DNA of 64,000 nucleotides, taken from the NCBI GenBank assembly GCA_963755155.1, contig CAVWIV010000016.1:1-64000 (forward strand), read 5' to 3'. Made by a program: the position numbers and the translations under genes. Shown one piece after another: positions 51,967 through 59,472 of the stretch. The notes under the pieces were generated by a model. That model had not been told where the DNA came from. It made no database searches and worked only from the letters and a program-made list of their open reading frames with translations. This stretch comes from PALSA-612 sp963755155. Its GTDB lineage: Bacteria; Actinomycetota; Thermoleophilia; Gaiellales; Gaiellaceae. The number at the start of each line of letters is the position of its first letter. Position 1 is the stretch's first letter.

Positions 51967-52040
51967 TGGGCGATCGTGGATTCGAACCACGGACCTCCGC
52001 CTTATCAGAGCGGCGCTCTAACCAACTGAGCTAATCGCCC
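51967..52040 (-). tRNA. tRNA-Ile (GAU)
   Basis: On the minus strand the 74-base cloverleaf has acceptor GGGCGAT/ATCGCCC, D stem GCTC/GAGC, anticodon stem CCGCT/GGCGG with loop CTGATAA (anticodon GAT) and T arm CGTGG-TTCGAAT-CCACG, with discriminator A. CCA is not encoded. It lies 24 bases downstream of the parB stop. Confidence 0.97.
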
Positions 52041-52064
52041 GCGCGAAGCGATTCTAGCGAGCGA

Positions 52065-52901
52065 TCATGAGCCAGCGGCCTGCTCGAACGCCTCGGCCAG
52101 CTCGGCGAGCTCGTGCTCGTCGGCGAAGCCGATCTCGAGCTTCCCGCGGGCGACCTTCACCGGTTTGCCGAGCACCCGCTCTGCAGCTGTCCGCACGCGG
52201 TCGGCGAGGGCCGGGTCGACCGGCGAGCTTTGTTTCCGGGGGCGCTGCCGCGCGCCGGCCCACCTCGCCGCTTGCTCGGCCGCCCGCACGGAGAGCCCGC
52301 GGCGGACGATGAGGCTCGCGAGCTTCCGCCGTTCCTCCTGGTCGGGGACCGCCAGGACAGCCCGCGCGTGGCCCTCGGACAGCTCGCCGCGCTCGACCAT
52401 GCCGAGCACGTCGTCAGGCAGGTCGAGGAGGCGAAGGCGGTTGGCAACGGACGGCTTGGAACGGCCGACCTTCCCGGCCACGTCTCCGAGGGTGAGGACG
52501 AACTCGTCCATGAGCACGGCGTAGGCCCGCGCCTCCTCGACAGGCGTCAGCTGCTCGCGCGCGACGTTCTCGACGAGAGCGAGCAGGAGCGAGTCGCGGT
52601 CGTCTGCGTTGCGAACGACGGCCGGGACAGTCTTCAGCCCCGCTTCGCGAGCGGCTCGCCAGCGGCGCTCGCCGGCGATCAGCTCCCAGCCTCCCGCTGT
52701 CCTCGGCCGCACGAGCACGGGCTGCACGATGCCTTCCTCGCGAATCGAGCTGGCGAGGGCGGAAACCGTCTCTCCGTCGATCTTCCGCCGCGGCTGCCGC
52801 GGGTTCGGGTGAACGGCGTCGACCGGGATGTGCGCGAGATCAGCCTGCGCGGCGCCCCCGATGAGGACGTCCAGGCCGCGGCCCGAGGCCCCGGCGGCCA
52901 C
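52065..52901 (-). CDS. parB: Chromosome-partitioning protein ParB
   Basis: ParB is a CTP-dependent DNA clamp that loads at parS sites near the origin. The 278-residue protein has an N-terminal RGLDVLIGG segment that likely contacts ParA, then IPVDAVHPNPRQPRRKI, VLVRPRTAGGWELIAGERRW with the GERRxRA nucleotide-binding motif, VENVAREQLTPVEEARAYAV, and an HTH with TLGDVAGKVGRSKPSVANRL. The C-terminal dimerisation domain is intact. GTG 52901 lies eight bases after the parA stop. No perfect parS site was found in the window. Confidence 0.93.
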   Translation of the reverse strand: MAAGASGRGLDVLIGGAAQADLAHIPVDAVHPNPRQPRRKIDGETVSALASSIREEGIVQPVLVRPRTAGGWELIAGERRWRAAREAGLKTVPAVVRNADDRDSLLLALVENVAREQLTPVEEARAYAVLMDEFVLTLGDVAGKVGRSKPSVANRLRLLDLPDDVLGMVERGELSEGHARAVLAVPDQEERRKLASLIVRRGLSVRAAEQAARWAGARQRPRKQSSPVDPALADRVRTAAERVLGKPVKVARGKLEIGFADEHELAELAEAFEQAAGS

Positions 52902-52909
52902 TGTCAGCT

Positions 52910-53665
52910 TCAGGAACGCTCGGCAAGCTCCATCGCCACCTTCCAGTACGCCTCCGCTCCCGCGGATCGGCGGTCGTAGGCAATCACCGGCAGGCCGTGG
53001 CTCGGCGCCTCGGCCAGCCGTACGGATCGGGGAACGGTCGTGCGGAACACGAGGCCGCCCAGGTGTTTCCTGACGTCGGCCTCGACCTCGCCCGCCAGGC
53101 GGGTGCGCCGGTCGACCATCGTCAGCAGGACTCCCGCGACGGACAAGCGAGGGTTCAGCCGGCGCCGCACGAGCTCCACCGAGTCGAGCAGCTGTGCGAG
53201 GCCCTCGAGAGCGTAGTACTCGGCCTGCACGGGCACGAGGACGGCGTCGGCGGCGGCGAGGGCGTTTACGGTCAGCGGCCCGAGGGACGGCGGGCAGTCG
53301 ACGAAGACGAAGGAGAAGCGCGACGTGCGGCCTTGCAGCGCCTGCGCGAGGAAGCGCTCCCCGTCCTCGCGCTGCGAGAGCTCGACCGCGGCGCCCGCCA
53401 GCTCCGGCCGCGACGGCACGAGGTGGAGGTTGCCGAAGCGCGTCGGCTTCGCCAGCGACTCGAGCGGCGCCCCGTCGAGCAGGTCGTAGCTCGACGTGCC
53501 GTTCGCCCGCTCGCCGAGACCGGACGTGGCGTTCGCCTGCGGATCGAGGTCGACGACGAGCACCTGCTCGCCAGCGTCGGCGAGGCAGGCGGCGAGGTTG
53601 ACGGCTGTCGTCGTCTTCCCCACGCCGCCCTTCTGGTTCGCAAGGGCGAAGACCGTGCTGGGCAC
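52910..53665 (-). CDS. parA: Chromosome-partitioning ATPase ParA (Soj)
   Basis: ParA is a deviant-Walker ATPase that moves ParB-bound origins. The 251-residue protein starts MPSTVFALANQKGGVGKTTT and has AVNLAACLADAGEQVLVVDL with DPQANATSGLG, VFVDCPPSLGPLTVNALAAA, VPVQAEYYALEGLAQLLDSV and GVLLTMVDRRTRLAGEVEAD, then a PRSVRLAEAPSHGLPVIAYD tail. It is a complete, chromosomal-type Soj. It is co-transcribed with parB. Confidence 0.95.
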   Translation of the reverse strand: MPSTVFALANQKGGVGKTTTAVNLAACLADAGEQVLVVDLDPQANATSGLGERANGTSSYDLLDGAPLESLAKPTRFGNLHLVPSRPELAGAAVELSQREDGERFLAQALQGRTSRFSFVFVDCPPSLGPLTVNALAAADAVLVPVQAEYYALEGLAQLLDSVELVRRRLNPRLSVAGVLLTMVDRRTRLAGEVEADVRKHLGGLVFRTTVPRSVRLAEAPSHGLPVIAYDRRSAGAEAYWKVAMELAERS

Positions 53666-53678
53666 GGGCTCATTGTCC

Positions 53679-54269
53679 CTAGGCGAGCGGACGCTTCCTC
53701 GCCACTCCCGGTCGCCGCGGGAAGCCAGGCGGTGTTGGGGCGACCTTGAGAATGGCGATCACGCCGCCTTCGAGCTCGGGCTCTCCGCCTCCCACCTTCG
53801 CGGCCACGCGCGCCACGGCTTCGAGATCCGCCGTCGGCCCCACGTAGAGCACGACGCCTCCTCCCGGCCACACGAGCGGCAGGCACCACTCGGCGGCCAC
53901 GGGCGGCGGGGCGAGTGCCCGCGCCACCGCCACGCCATACGCATCGACGGCCTGCTCCTCGGCTCGGCCGCGGATAACCCGGACGTTTGGGAAGCCGGCC
54001 GCGATGCGCTCGAGAAAGGCCGCCTTGCGCCCGTTCGCCTCGAGCAGCGTCACCTCGCGGTCGGGCAACGCGGCCGCGAGAGGAATGCCGGGGGAGCCGC
54101 CGCCCGATCCCACGTCGACGATCGACCCCTCGAAACGCACGACGTGTTGCAGGGCCGCCAGGCTGCCCTGGACGTGTACGCGATGCGCCTCGCCGCGGTC
54201 CTCGATCGAGGTCAGCCCCGGCGTCTCGAGCAGCTCGTCGAGCCACCGCTCGAGGCGCGGGTCCTTCAC
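53679..54269 (-). CDS. rsmG: 16S rRNA (guanine-527-N7)-methyltransferase
   Basis: RsmG (GidB) is a SAM-dependent methyltransferase acting on G527 of 16S rRNA. The 196-residue protein has the SAM-binding core SIVDVGSGGGSPGIPLAAAL and VTLLEANGRKAAFLERIAAG, then NVRVIRGRAEEQAVDAYGVA and ARALAPPPVAAEWCLPLVWP. It is slightly shorter than E. coli RsmG. ATG 54269 overlaps the jag stop by four bases. The order rsmG-parA-parB is the usual origin-linked arrangement. Confidence 0.9.
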   Translation of the reverse strand: MKDPRLERWLDELLETPGLTSIEDRGEAHRVHVQGSLAALQHVVRFEGSIVDVGSGGGSPGIPLAAALPDREVTLLEANGRKAAFLERIAAGFPNVRVIRGRAEEQAVDAYGVAVARALAPPPVAAEWCLPLVWPGGGVVLYVGPTADLEAVARVAAKVGGGEPELEGGVIAILKVAPTPPGFPRRPGVARKRPLA

Positions 54270-54964
54270 TCAGCAGTCGGCAGGACGACGACGTAGCGCT
54301 CGGGGTCGTCGCCTTCGCTCTCCGTCTCCACGCCCGCCGTTTCCTGAAGCGCGAGATGAACGATTCGCCGGTCCGGTGCGCTCATCGGTTCGAGCCGCAC
54401 GGCCGACCCGTCCCGAGTGGCGCGGTCGGCGGCCTCACGGGCGGTCGCCTCGAGCCTCGAGCGGCGCCGTTCCCGGTAGCCGCCTGCGTCGACCTCGACA
54501 GGCTTGCCGCCGGGGCCCTGCCGTCGATAGGCGATCGACGACACGATGTGTTGGAGCGCCTCGATCGTGCGGCCCTCGCGGCCGATGATCATCCCGACAT
54601 CGGGCGCCGACGCCGTGACCCGCAACGTCTCGTCGTCCTCGGCGACGGTCACCTTCGCTCGAGCCCCCAGCTCTGCGGCGACTCGATCGACGACGTCCCC
54701 CAGGAGCTCGCCGAGCGGCGAATCGGCCCCGCCGGCGGCTTCCGGCTCGCGAACCGCAGCCGCCTCGACCCGCGCGACCACGCGCGCGGGCGAAGTGCCC
54801 ACACCGAGGAGCCCGCGCTCGCCCTCGGTCAGCACGTCGAAGGTGACGGCATTGCGGTCGACGCCCGGGTGGAGCCGCTCGAGCTCGCGCATCGCCTGCC
54901 ACTTGGCCTCGCCGATGGTCTCACCCGCGGCTTCGACCTCGAGAATGGGCTCTTCGGCACTCAT
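54266..54964 (-). CDS. jag: Jag/KhpB RNA-binding protein (Jag_N, KH, R3H)
   Basis: This is a 232-residue RNA-binding protein. Residues about 8-60 form the Jag_N domain (EPILEVEAAGETIGEAKWQA; EGERGLLGVGTSPARVVARV). Residues about 85-160 are a KH domain with DVGMIIGREGRTIEALQHIV (GxxG loop IIGREG), and the C-terminal R3H domain has EPMSAPDRRIVHLALQETAG. Such proteins act with KhpA in post-transcriptional control linked to cell division. It is located directly after yidC with an ATGA-type overlap, the standard position. Confidence 0.92.
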   Translation of the reverse strand: MSAEEPILEVEAAGETIGEAKWQAMRELERLHPGVDRNAVTFDVLTEGERGLLGVGTSPARVVARVEAAAVREPEAAGGADSPLGELLGDVVDRVAAELGARAKVTVAEDDETLRVTASAPDVGMIIGREGRTIEALQHIVSSIAYRRQGPGGKPVEVDAGGYRERRRSRLEATAREAADRATRDGSAVRLEPMSAPDRRIVHLALQETAGVETESEGDDPERYVVVLPTAE

Positions 54965-55824
54965 CGCCGTCTGCCGCTCTTCTTCTTCCTCTTGACCCGG
55001 CGCGGCTGGGAAGGCTGAGACTCCGTGGCCGTCGCGGGCTCCGGCGCCATGCGCGGCTCGTCGGCCATCTCCGCCTTCGCCGTCTCAGCGGGAGTTGCCT
55101 CACCCCTGGGCGGCGTCCGCGAGCTCTTCTTCTGCGGCGCCACCTTCGTGCGCGGCACGAGCCGCCGCGTGACGATGCCCTGCCCGACCGTCCAGAGGTT
55201 CGTCGTCGCCCAGTAGAGGACGAGGCCGGCCTCGAAGTTCGCGATGAACGGGATGAAGAGGAAGGGCAGCGCGAAGAAGATCAGTCGCTGCGTTCGCTCC
55301 ATCGTCGCCGACATGAAGTACGTGGACGCGAGCTGGCTCGCGACGTAGATGACGAGGAGCAGGATCCCCCAGCCCTCGTTCGCGGGGTCGGTGATCGTCA
55401 CGAGGCCGAGCCACTCGAGGTTGTCTCCCTCTACGTAATCGGTCGTGTCCTCGAAGTCGCGCAGGACGAAGAAAAGCGCGATGAAGATCGGGATCTGGAA
55501 GATGATGGGCAGGCAGGACGAGGCCGGGTTGATGCTGTTCTCCTTGTAGAACGCCATCAACTCCTCGTTCATCTTCGTGCGGTCGCCCTTGTACTTGCGC
55601 TGGATCTCCTTCATCTCCGGCGCATGCCGCTGGAGGTTCTGCATCGAGTGAATCTGCTTCACGGTCAGCGGCACGAGCGCCATCCGCACGACCACGGTCA
55701 GCGCGACGATCGCCCAGGCCCACGGCAGGCCGATCGGACCGTGCGGGCCGAGCCAGTCGATGACCGCAGCGAGGAAGTCCTCGATCGGGCCGAGGATGCC
55801 GGCGACGATCATGGCGAACGTCAT
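54961..55824 (-). CDS. yidC: Membrane protein insertase YidC
   Basis: YidC inserts and folds membrane proteins. The 287-residue Gram-positive-type protein (no large periplasmic domain) starts MTFAMIVAGILGPIEDFLAA and has WAWAIVALTVVVRMALVPLT with the core Arg, QRHAPEMKEIQRKYKGDRTK in the cytoplasmic hairpin, NPASSCLPIIFQIPIFIALF and ANFEAGLVLYWATTNLWTV. It ends in a long basic tail, RRVKRKKKSGRRR. ATG 55824 overlaps the yidD stop. Confidence 0.94.
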   Translation of the reverse strand: MTFAMIVAGILGPIEDFLAAVIDWLGPHGPIGLPWAWAIVALTVVVRMALVPLTVKQIHSMQNLQRHAPEMKEIQRKYKGDRTKMNEELMAFYKENSINPASSCLPIIFQIPIFIALFFVLRDFEDTTDYVEGDNLEWLGLVTITDPANEGWGILLLVIYVASQLASTYFMSATMERTQRLIFFALPFLFIPFIANFEAGLVLYWATTNLWTVGQGIVTRRLVPRTKVAPQKKSSRTPPRGEATPAETAKAEMADEPRMAPEPATATESQPSQPRRVKRKKKSGRRR

Positions 55825-56024
55825 GGGTGGTCCACCCCGCCGCGGCTCCAGGGGTTGCAACGCAGCAGGCGCCAGGCCGTCTTCGCCGAGCCCTTGATCG
55901 GCCCGTGCTTGCGGATCGCCGCTGCCGCGTACGACGAGCACGTCGGGTGGTACTTGCAAGTCGGCGCATCGGCCACGCCCGGCGAGGGCGTGAGCGTCCG
56001 CAACACCATGCTGACGATTCTCAC
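55821..56024 (-). CDS. yidD: Membrane protein insertion efficiency factor YidD
   Basis: This 67-residue member of the UPF0161 family has the conserved cysteine motif PTCKYHPTCSSYAAAAIRKH, then GPIKGSAKTAWRLLRCNPWS and RGGVDHP, a nearly perfect family pattern. It sits between rnpA and yidC with four-base overlaps on both sides, as in most bacteria. It likely helps membrane insertion. Confidence 0.95.
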   Translation of the reverse strand: MRIVSMVLRTLTPSPGVADAPTCKYHPTCSSYAAAAIRKHGPIKGSAKTAWRLLRCNPWSRGGVDHP

Positions 56025-56368
56025 GCCGCCGCCTTCGTCAGGAGCTCGTCCACGTGCTCACCGAGCCAGGGTGCGCCCTGGGCGTCGGCTGCCTCGATGA
56101 GGCCGGGCCTGACGACGAGCACGTAGTCGCAGCCGGTCGGCACGCGCTCGAGCCGGGTCCGCCAGAGCTCGCGCAGCCGCCGCTTGATCCGGTTCCGCTT
56201 CACAGCGGTGCCTGTGCCCTTCGGCACGGCGAGCCCGAGGCGCGGTTCGTCGTCCGACTCCTCGCGCGGGAACCAGTAGAGGACGAGGTAACGCGTCGAC
56301 GTCGAGCGGCCCTTGCGGTAGACGGCATCGAAGTCCTGCGAGCGGGTGAGACGGTGCCGACGGTGCAT
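56021..56368 (-). CDS. rnpA: Ribonuclease P protein component
   Basis: RnpA supports RNase P RNA in tRNA 5' maturation. The 115-residue basic protein begins RRHRLTRSQDFDAVYRKGRS and contains RLGLAVPKGTGTAVKRNRIK, then RRLRELWRTRLERVPTGCDY and VLVVRPGL. The RNR-like motif KRNRIKRRLRE is intact. ATG 56368 is 31 bases downstream of the rpmH stop. Confidence 0.95.
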   Translation of the reverse strand: MHRRHRLTRSQDFDAVYRKGRSTSTRYLVLYWFPREESDDEPRLGLAVPKGTGTAVKRNRIKRRLRELWRTRLERVPTGCDYVLVVRPGLIEAADAQGAPWLGEHVDELLTKAAA

Positions 56369-56399
56369 TCCTCGTCAGCCTAGATGCTGCAGAACGAGC

Positions 56400-56534
56400 T
56401 CAGGCGGACAGGCGCTTGCGGCCCCGCGCGCGGCGGCGCTTGAGGATCGCCCGGCCGGCTTGCGACGACATCCGGGCCCGGAATCCGTGCTTCCGCTTCC
56501 GCCGGCGTACGTTGGGCTGGTAGGTGCGTTTCAT
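56400..56534 (-). CDS. rpmH: 50S ribosomal protein L34
   Basis: L34 is a 44-residue basic ribosomal protein. It reads MKRTYQPNVRRRKRKHGFRA, then RMSSQAGRAILKRRRARGRK and RLSA, essentially the universal L34 sequence. It is the first gene of the leftward rpmH-rnpA-yidD-yidC-jag-rsmG-parA-parB array, and lies next to dnaA in the classic origin arrangement. Confidence 0.98.
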   Translation of the reverse strand: MKRTYQPNVRRRKRKHGFRARMSSQAGRAILKRRRARGRKRLSA

Positions 56535-56577
56535 GATCGAGGAAGAGCGGTTGAGCGTGGCCCGACCGCGGCCGCGG

Positions 56578-56583
56578 AGTATA
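56578..56583 (-). promoter_or_regulatory. -10 element of the rpmH promoter
   Basis: TATACT on the minus strand lies about 44 bases upstream of the rpmH ATG, a near-consensus -10. A clear -35 at 17 bases is not obvious. Confidence 0.45.
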
Positions 56584-56604
56584 GACAACGGGTCTCCGAA
56601 GAAG

Positions 56605-56613
56605 TTGTCCACA
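56605..56613 (+). promoter_or_regulatory. DnaA box
   Basis: TTGTCCACA is a perfect match to the DnaA-box form (TTRTCCACA) used in high-GC Actinobacteria. It is located between rpmH and dnaA, so it may serve in initiation or in dnaA autoregulation. Confidence 0.6.
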
Positions 56614-56737
56614 GCCGTCCGGGTGGGCGCGGTTCGCGCGAAACTCCCCGCAAGCGGCAGGGTCCACGGGCGTTGTCGAGACAGACAACCGACACATTCC
56701 ACACCTGTGGAGTACCCGCTGGATTACGTCGAAAGTC

Positions 56738-56758
56738 CCTGCAAATCTGCGGGTTTTT
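56738..56758 (+). terminator. Small hairpin followed by a T tract upstream of dnaA
   Basis: CCTGCA (56738-56743) pairs with TGCGGG (56748-56753, one G-T pair) around a 4-base loop and is followed by TTTTT. It resembles an intrinsic terminator but lies upstream of the dnaA promoter with no gene ending into it. A structural role in the origin region is possible. Confidence 0.3.
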
Positions 56759-56786
56759 AGGCGAGCGCACTGTCGTTTTCCAGCCG

Positions 56787-56815
56787 TTGTCCGCCCCTCC
56801 GACCGGTGGTATGCT
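56787..56815 (+). promoter_or_regulatory. dnaA promoter
   Basis: TTGTCC (56787-56792) and TATGCT (56810-56815) are separated by exactly 17 bases, a good -35/-10 pair. The predicted transcription start near 56822 lies after the ATG at 56811, which argues that the GTG at 56856 is the real dnaA start. Confidence 0.6.
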
Positions 56816-56855
56816 CGGTCACCCTGTCGTCGAGCTGAGGAGCCGGACCCGAGGC

Positions 56856-58187
56856 GTGGAGCAACCGAGCGAGCTGACCTCCGGGTCGTTGTGGAATGAG
56901 GTCGCCGGTCGGCTCCGGGGCGCTCTGAACGACTCGACGTACCGCACGTGGTTCGGGGAGGTCAAGGCAACCGAGGAGCGGGACGCCCTCGTCCTGGCGG
57001 TACCGAACGACTTCACGCGCGAGTGGATCGAGGGCCATTTCCTCGACCTCATCCAGGCCGCCGCTCGCGATGCCTCCGGCCGCGATCGAGCGGTGAGGCT
57101 CGTCATCGACGACTCCCTGGCCGAGACCGGCGAGGAACAGCCGCAGCGTGAGGCCGCGGTCGGCGTCAACCCGAAGTACACGTTCGACCTGTTCGTCATC
57201 GGCTCGTCGAACCGCTTCGCGCACGCAGCAGCTCTCGCCGTTGCGGAGACGCCAGCGAGGGCGTACAACCCGCTCTTCATCTACGGCTCGACCGGCCTCG
57301 GCAAGACCCACCTCCTCCAGGCGATCGCGCACTACGTCAGCGAGCACTCGAGCCGGCTGTCGGTGCGCTACGTGACGAGCGAGACGTTCATGAACGACTT
57401 CATCAACTCGCTGCGCGACCGGCGCATCGAGGGCTTCAAACAGCGCTACCGGAACTACGACGTGCTCCTCATCGACGACGTCCAGTTCTTCGAGCACAAG
57501 GAACGGATCCAGGAGGAGTTCTTCCATACGTTCAACAGCCTTTACGAGTCGGGTAGCCAGATCATCATCTCGTCCGATAGGCCGCCGCGGGAGATCGCGA
57601 CCCTGGAAGCTCGCCTGAGGTCGCGGTTCGAATGGGGGCTCATCACGGACATCCAGCCGCCCGACCTCGAGACCCGCATCGCCATCCTCCGCAAGAAGGT
57701 GCACACCGACTCCATCTCGATCTCCGACACGCAGGTGTTGACGTTCATCGCGAGCCGGATCTCGACGAACATCCGCGAGCTCGAGGGTGCGCTCACGCGT
57801 GTGGTCGCGTTCTCGTCGCTCACGGGCCGCGCCATGACCGTCGAGCTCGCGCAGGACGTGCTCAAGGACGTCTTCCCACAAGGAGAGGTCGCGCAGGTCT
57901 CGATTGAGGGGATCCAGGAGGTCGTCTCACACCGCTTCTCGCTCAGCATCACCGAGCTCTGCAGCAAGAAGAAGTCTCAGAACATCGTCTACCCGCGTCA
58001 GGTCGCGATGTACCTCTCGCGCGAGCTCACCGACTCCTCGCTACCGAAAATCGGCAGGGCGTTCGGCGGCCGCGACCACACGACAGTCATGCACGCAACC
58101 TCGAAGATCGCCACCCTCATCAAACAGGATCGCTCTGTGTACAACCTCGTGCAAGAGCTCACCGCGCGTGTGAAGCAAGTCCAGTGA
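56856..58187 (+). CDS. dnaA: Chromosomal replication initiator DnaA
   Basis: DnaA melts oriC. From GTG 56856 the protein has 443 residues: domain I (SGSLWNEVAGRLRGALNDST, YRTWFGEVKA), a very short domain II (about residues 85-105), AAA+ domain III with PLFIYGSTGLGKTHLLQAIA, VLLIDDVQFFEHKERIQEEF and QIIISSDRPPREIATLEARL, and domain IV with the signature FGGRDHTTVMHATSKIATLI. An in-frame ATG at 56811 would add 15 residues, but it falls inside the -10 element, so I prefer the GTG. Expression is probably autoregulated through the upstream DnaA box. Confidence 0.96.
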   Translation: MEQPSELTSGSLWNEVAGRLRGALNDSTYRTWFGEVKATEERDALVLAVPNDFTREWIEGHFLDLIQAAARDASGRDRAVRLVIDDSLAETGEEQPQREAAVGVNPKYTFDLFVIGSSNRFAHAAALAVAETPARAYNPLFIYGSTGLGKTHLLQAIAHYVSEHSSRLSVRYVTSETFMNDFINSLRDRRIEGFKQRYRNYDVLLIDDVQFFEHKERIQEEFFHTFNSLYESGSQIIISSDRPPREIATLEARLRSRFEWGLITDIQPPDLETRIAILRKKVHTDSISISDTQVLTFIASRISTNIRELEGALTRVVAFSSLTGRAMTVELAQDVLKDVFPQGEVAQVSIEGIQEVVSHRFSLSITELCSKKKSQNIVYPRQVAMYLSRELTDSSLPKIGRAFGGRDHTTVMHATSKIATLIKQDRSVYNLVQELTARVKQVQ

Positions 58188-58338
58188 TCCCACAGGCCGT
58201 GACCTTCAGCCGACGACACGTGTGGGTCCCCGCTCCCATGTCCACACTCGCGCCCCCAGGCACTCTCTCTCTGTACGCAGGGGTTTCGCGACTTCGTCCC
58301 CGGTCCCACACCCTCTACAACTACTACGAGGTTCTTGT

Positions 58339-59472
58339 ATGACTACAGAAATGGTTGTAGACACAAGTCTCAAGCTCACCTGCCCACGAACCGAGCTCGC
58401 CGAGAAGCTCGCCGTTGTCGGCAGGGGTCTCTCGACGCGTCCGTCTGTCCAGATCTTCGCCGGCGTGCTCATGCAGGCCGCAGCGGGAAAGCTCGAGCTG
58501 TCGGCGACCGACATGGAGTTGTCGCTCCGCACGTCGCTCGACGCGGATGTGGCCGGAGAGGGTGGTGTTGTCGCGCCAGGGAGGCTGCTCGCAGACATCA
58601 TTCGGCAGCTGCCGGCGGACGCAGTCGAGGTCGAGTACCAGGCCGAGGAGAACTCGCTGCTCGTCACGAGCGGCTCGGCGTCCTACCGTTTGCGCACGTA
58701 CGCCGTCGAGGACTTCCCGCGGCTTCCCGAGGTCGAGGGCGTTCCCACCTCGACGCTCGACGGTGGGCCGCTGCTCGAGGCGATCGCATGCGTCGGCAGG
58801 GCGGCCGGGCGCGACGAGTCGCGGCCGGTGCTGACGGGCGTGTTCGTCAAGCTCGAGGCCGGCAAGCTCGCCATGGTTGCAACGGACTCGTACCGGCTCT
58901 CCGTGAAAGAGACGGAGCTTTCGCCTGACGCGCCTCAGCTCGAGGCCATCGTCCCCGCCCGTGCTCTCGACGAGCTGCGCCGGATCGCCGGAGGTGGCGG
59001 ACAGATCGAGCTGGCGCTGCTCGACAACCACGTCGCGTTCGGCTGCGACGGCGTCTGGCTGACGTCGCGCAAGATCGACGGGCAATTCCCCGACTACACG
59101 AAGCTCATTCCCGACACGGCGGAGTTCACAGTCGACCTCGCGCTGCCTCGGAGCGAGTTCCTCGACGTCGTGCGGCGGATGGCGGTGATGGCGCACCGCT
59201 CGTCACCGCTTCGCCTCCGGCTCGCGGAGGGCGAGCTCACGATCTCCGTGCAGACGCCGGACGTCGGTGAGGCGCGGGAGTCGCTGCCCGTCGGCTACTC
59301 GGGCGAGCCGCTCGAGATCGGCTTCAACGCTGCGTATCTCCAGGACGGCATCGAGTCGGTCGGCGGCGATGAGATTCAGCTGCGGCTGATCAATCCGCTG
59401 CGGCCGGGGCTGCTCCACGGCCCGGAGGAAGGGTTCCGGTACCTCATCATGCCCATCCGGCTGCCCGACTGA
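58339..59472 (+). CDS. dnaN: DNA polymerase III beta subunit (sliding clamp)
   Basis: DnaN is the replication sliding clamp. The 377-residue protein starts MTTEMVVDTSLKLTCPRTEL and has the three-domain clamp pattern: LSATDMELSLRTSLDADVAG, SRPVLTGVFVKLEAGKLAMV with ATDSYRLSVKETEL, and a C-terminal EGFRYLIMPIRLPD, matching the conserved Y-x-x-P-hydrophobic-R-L end. A GAGG lies about eight bases before the ATG. The 151-base gap from dnaA contains one near-consensus DnaA box. The stop overlaps the recF start. Confidence 0.95.
   Translation: MTTEMVVDTSLKLTCPRTELAEKLAVVGRGLSTRPSVQIFAGVLMQAAAGKLELSATDMELSLRTSLDADVAGEGGVVAPGRLLADIIRQLPADAVEVEYQAEENSLLVTSGSASYRLRTYAVEDFPRLPEVEGVPTSTLDGGPLLEAIACVGRAAGRDESRPVLTGVFVKLEAGKLAMVATDSYRLSVKETELSPDAPQLEAIVPARALDELRRIAGGGGQIELALLDNHVAFGCDGVWLTSRKIDGQFPDYTKLIPDTAEFTVDLALPRSEFLDVVRRMAVMAHRSSPLRLRLAEGELTISVQTPDVGEARESLPVGYSGEPLEIGFNAAYLQDGIESVGGDEIQLRLINPLRPGLLHGPEEGFRYLIMPIRLPD

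Larger units (their letters stand above)
56535..56855. other. rpmH-dnaA intergenic region, candidate origin/control region
   Basis: This 321-base gap lies between divergent rpmH and dnaA. It holds one perfect DnaA box of the high-GC type (TTGTCCACA, 56605-56613), the rpmH -10, a small hairpin with T tract (56738-56758) and the dnaA promoter. Only one clear box is visible; the dnaA-dnaN gap (58188-58338) has one near match (ATGTCCACA, 58238-58246). Which gap is the true oriC cannot be settled by eye. Confidence 0.4.

Noticed and set aside
58188..58338. dnaA-dnaN intergenic region as a definite oriC
   Set aside because: Only one near-consensus DnaA box (ATGTCCACA) and no obvious box cluster or AT-rich unwinding element is visible in 151 bases, so no firm call is made.
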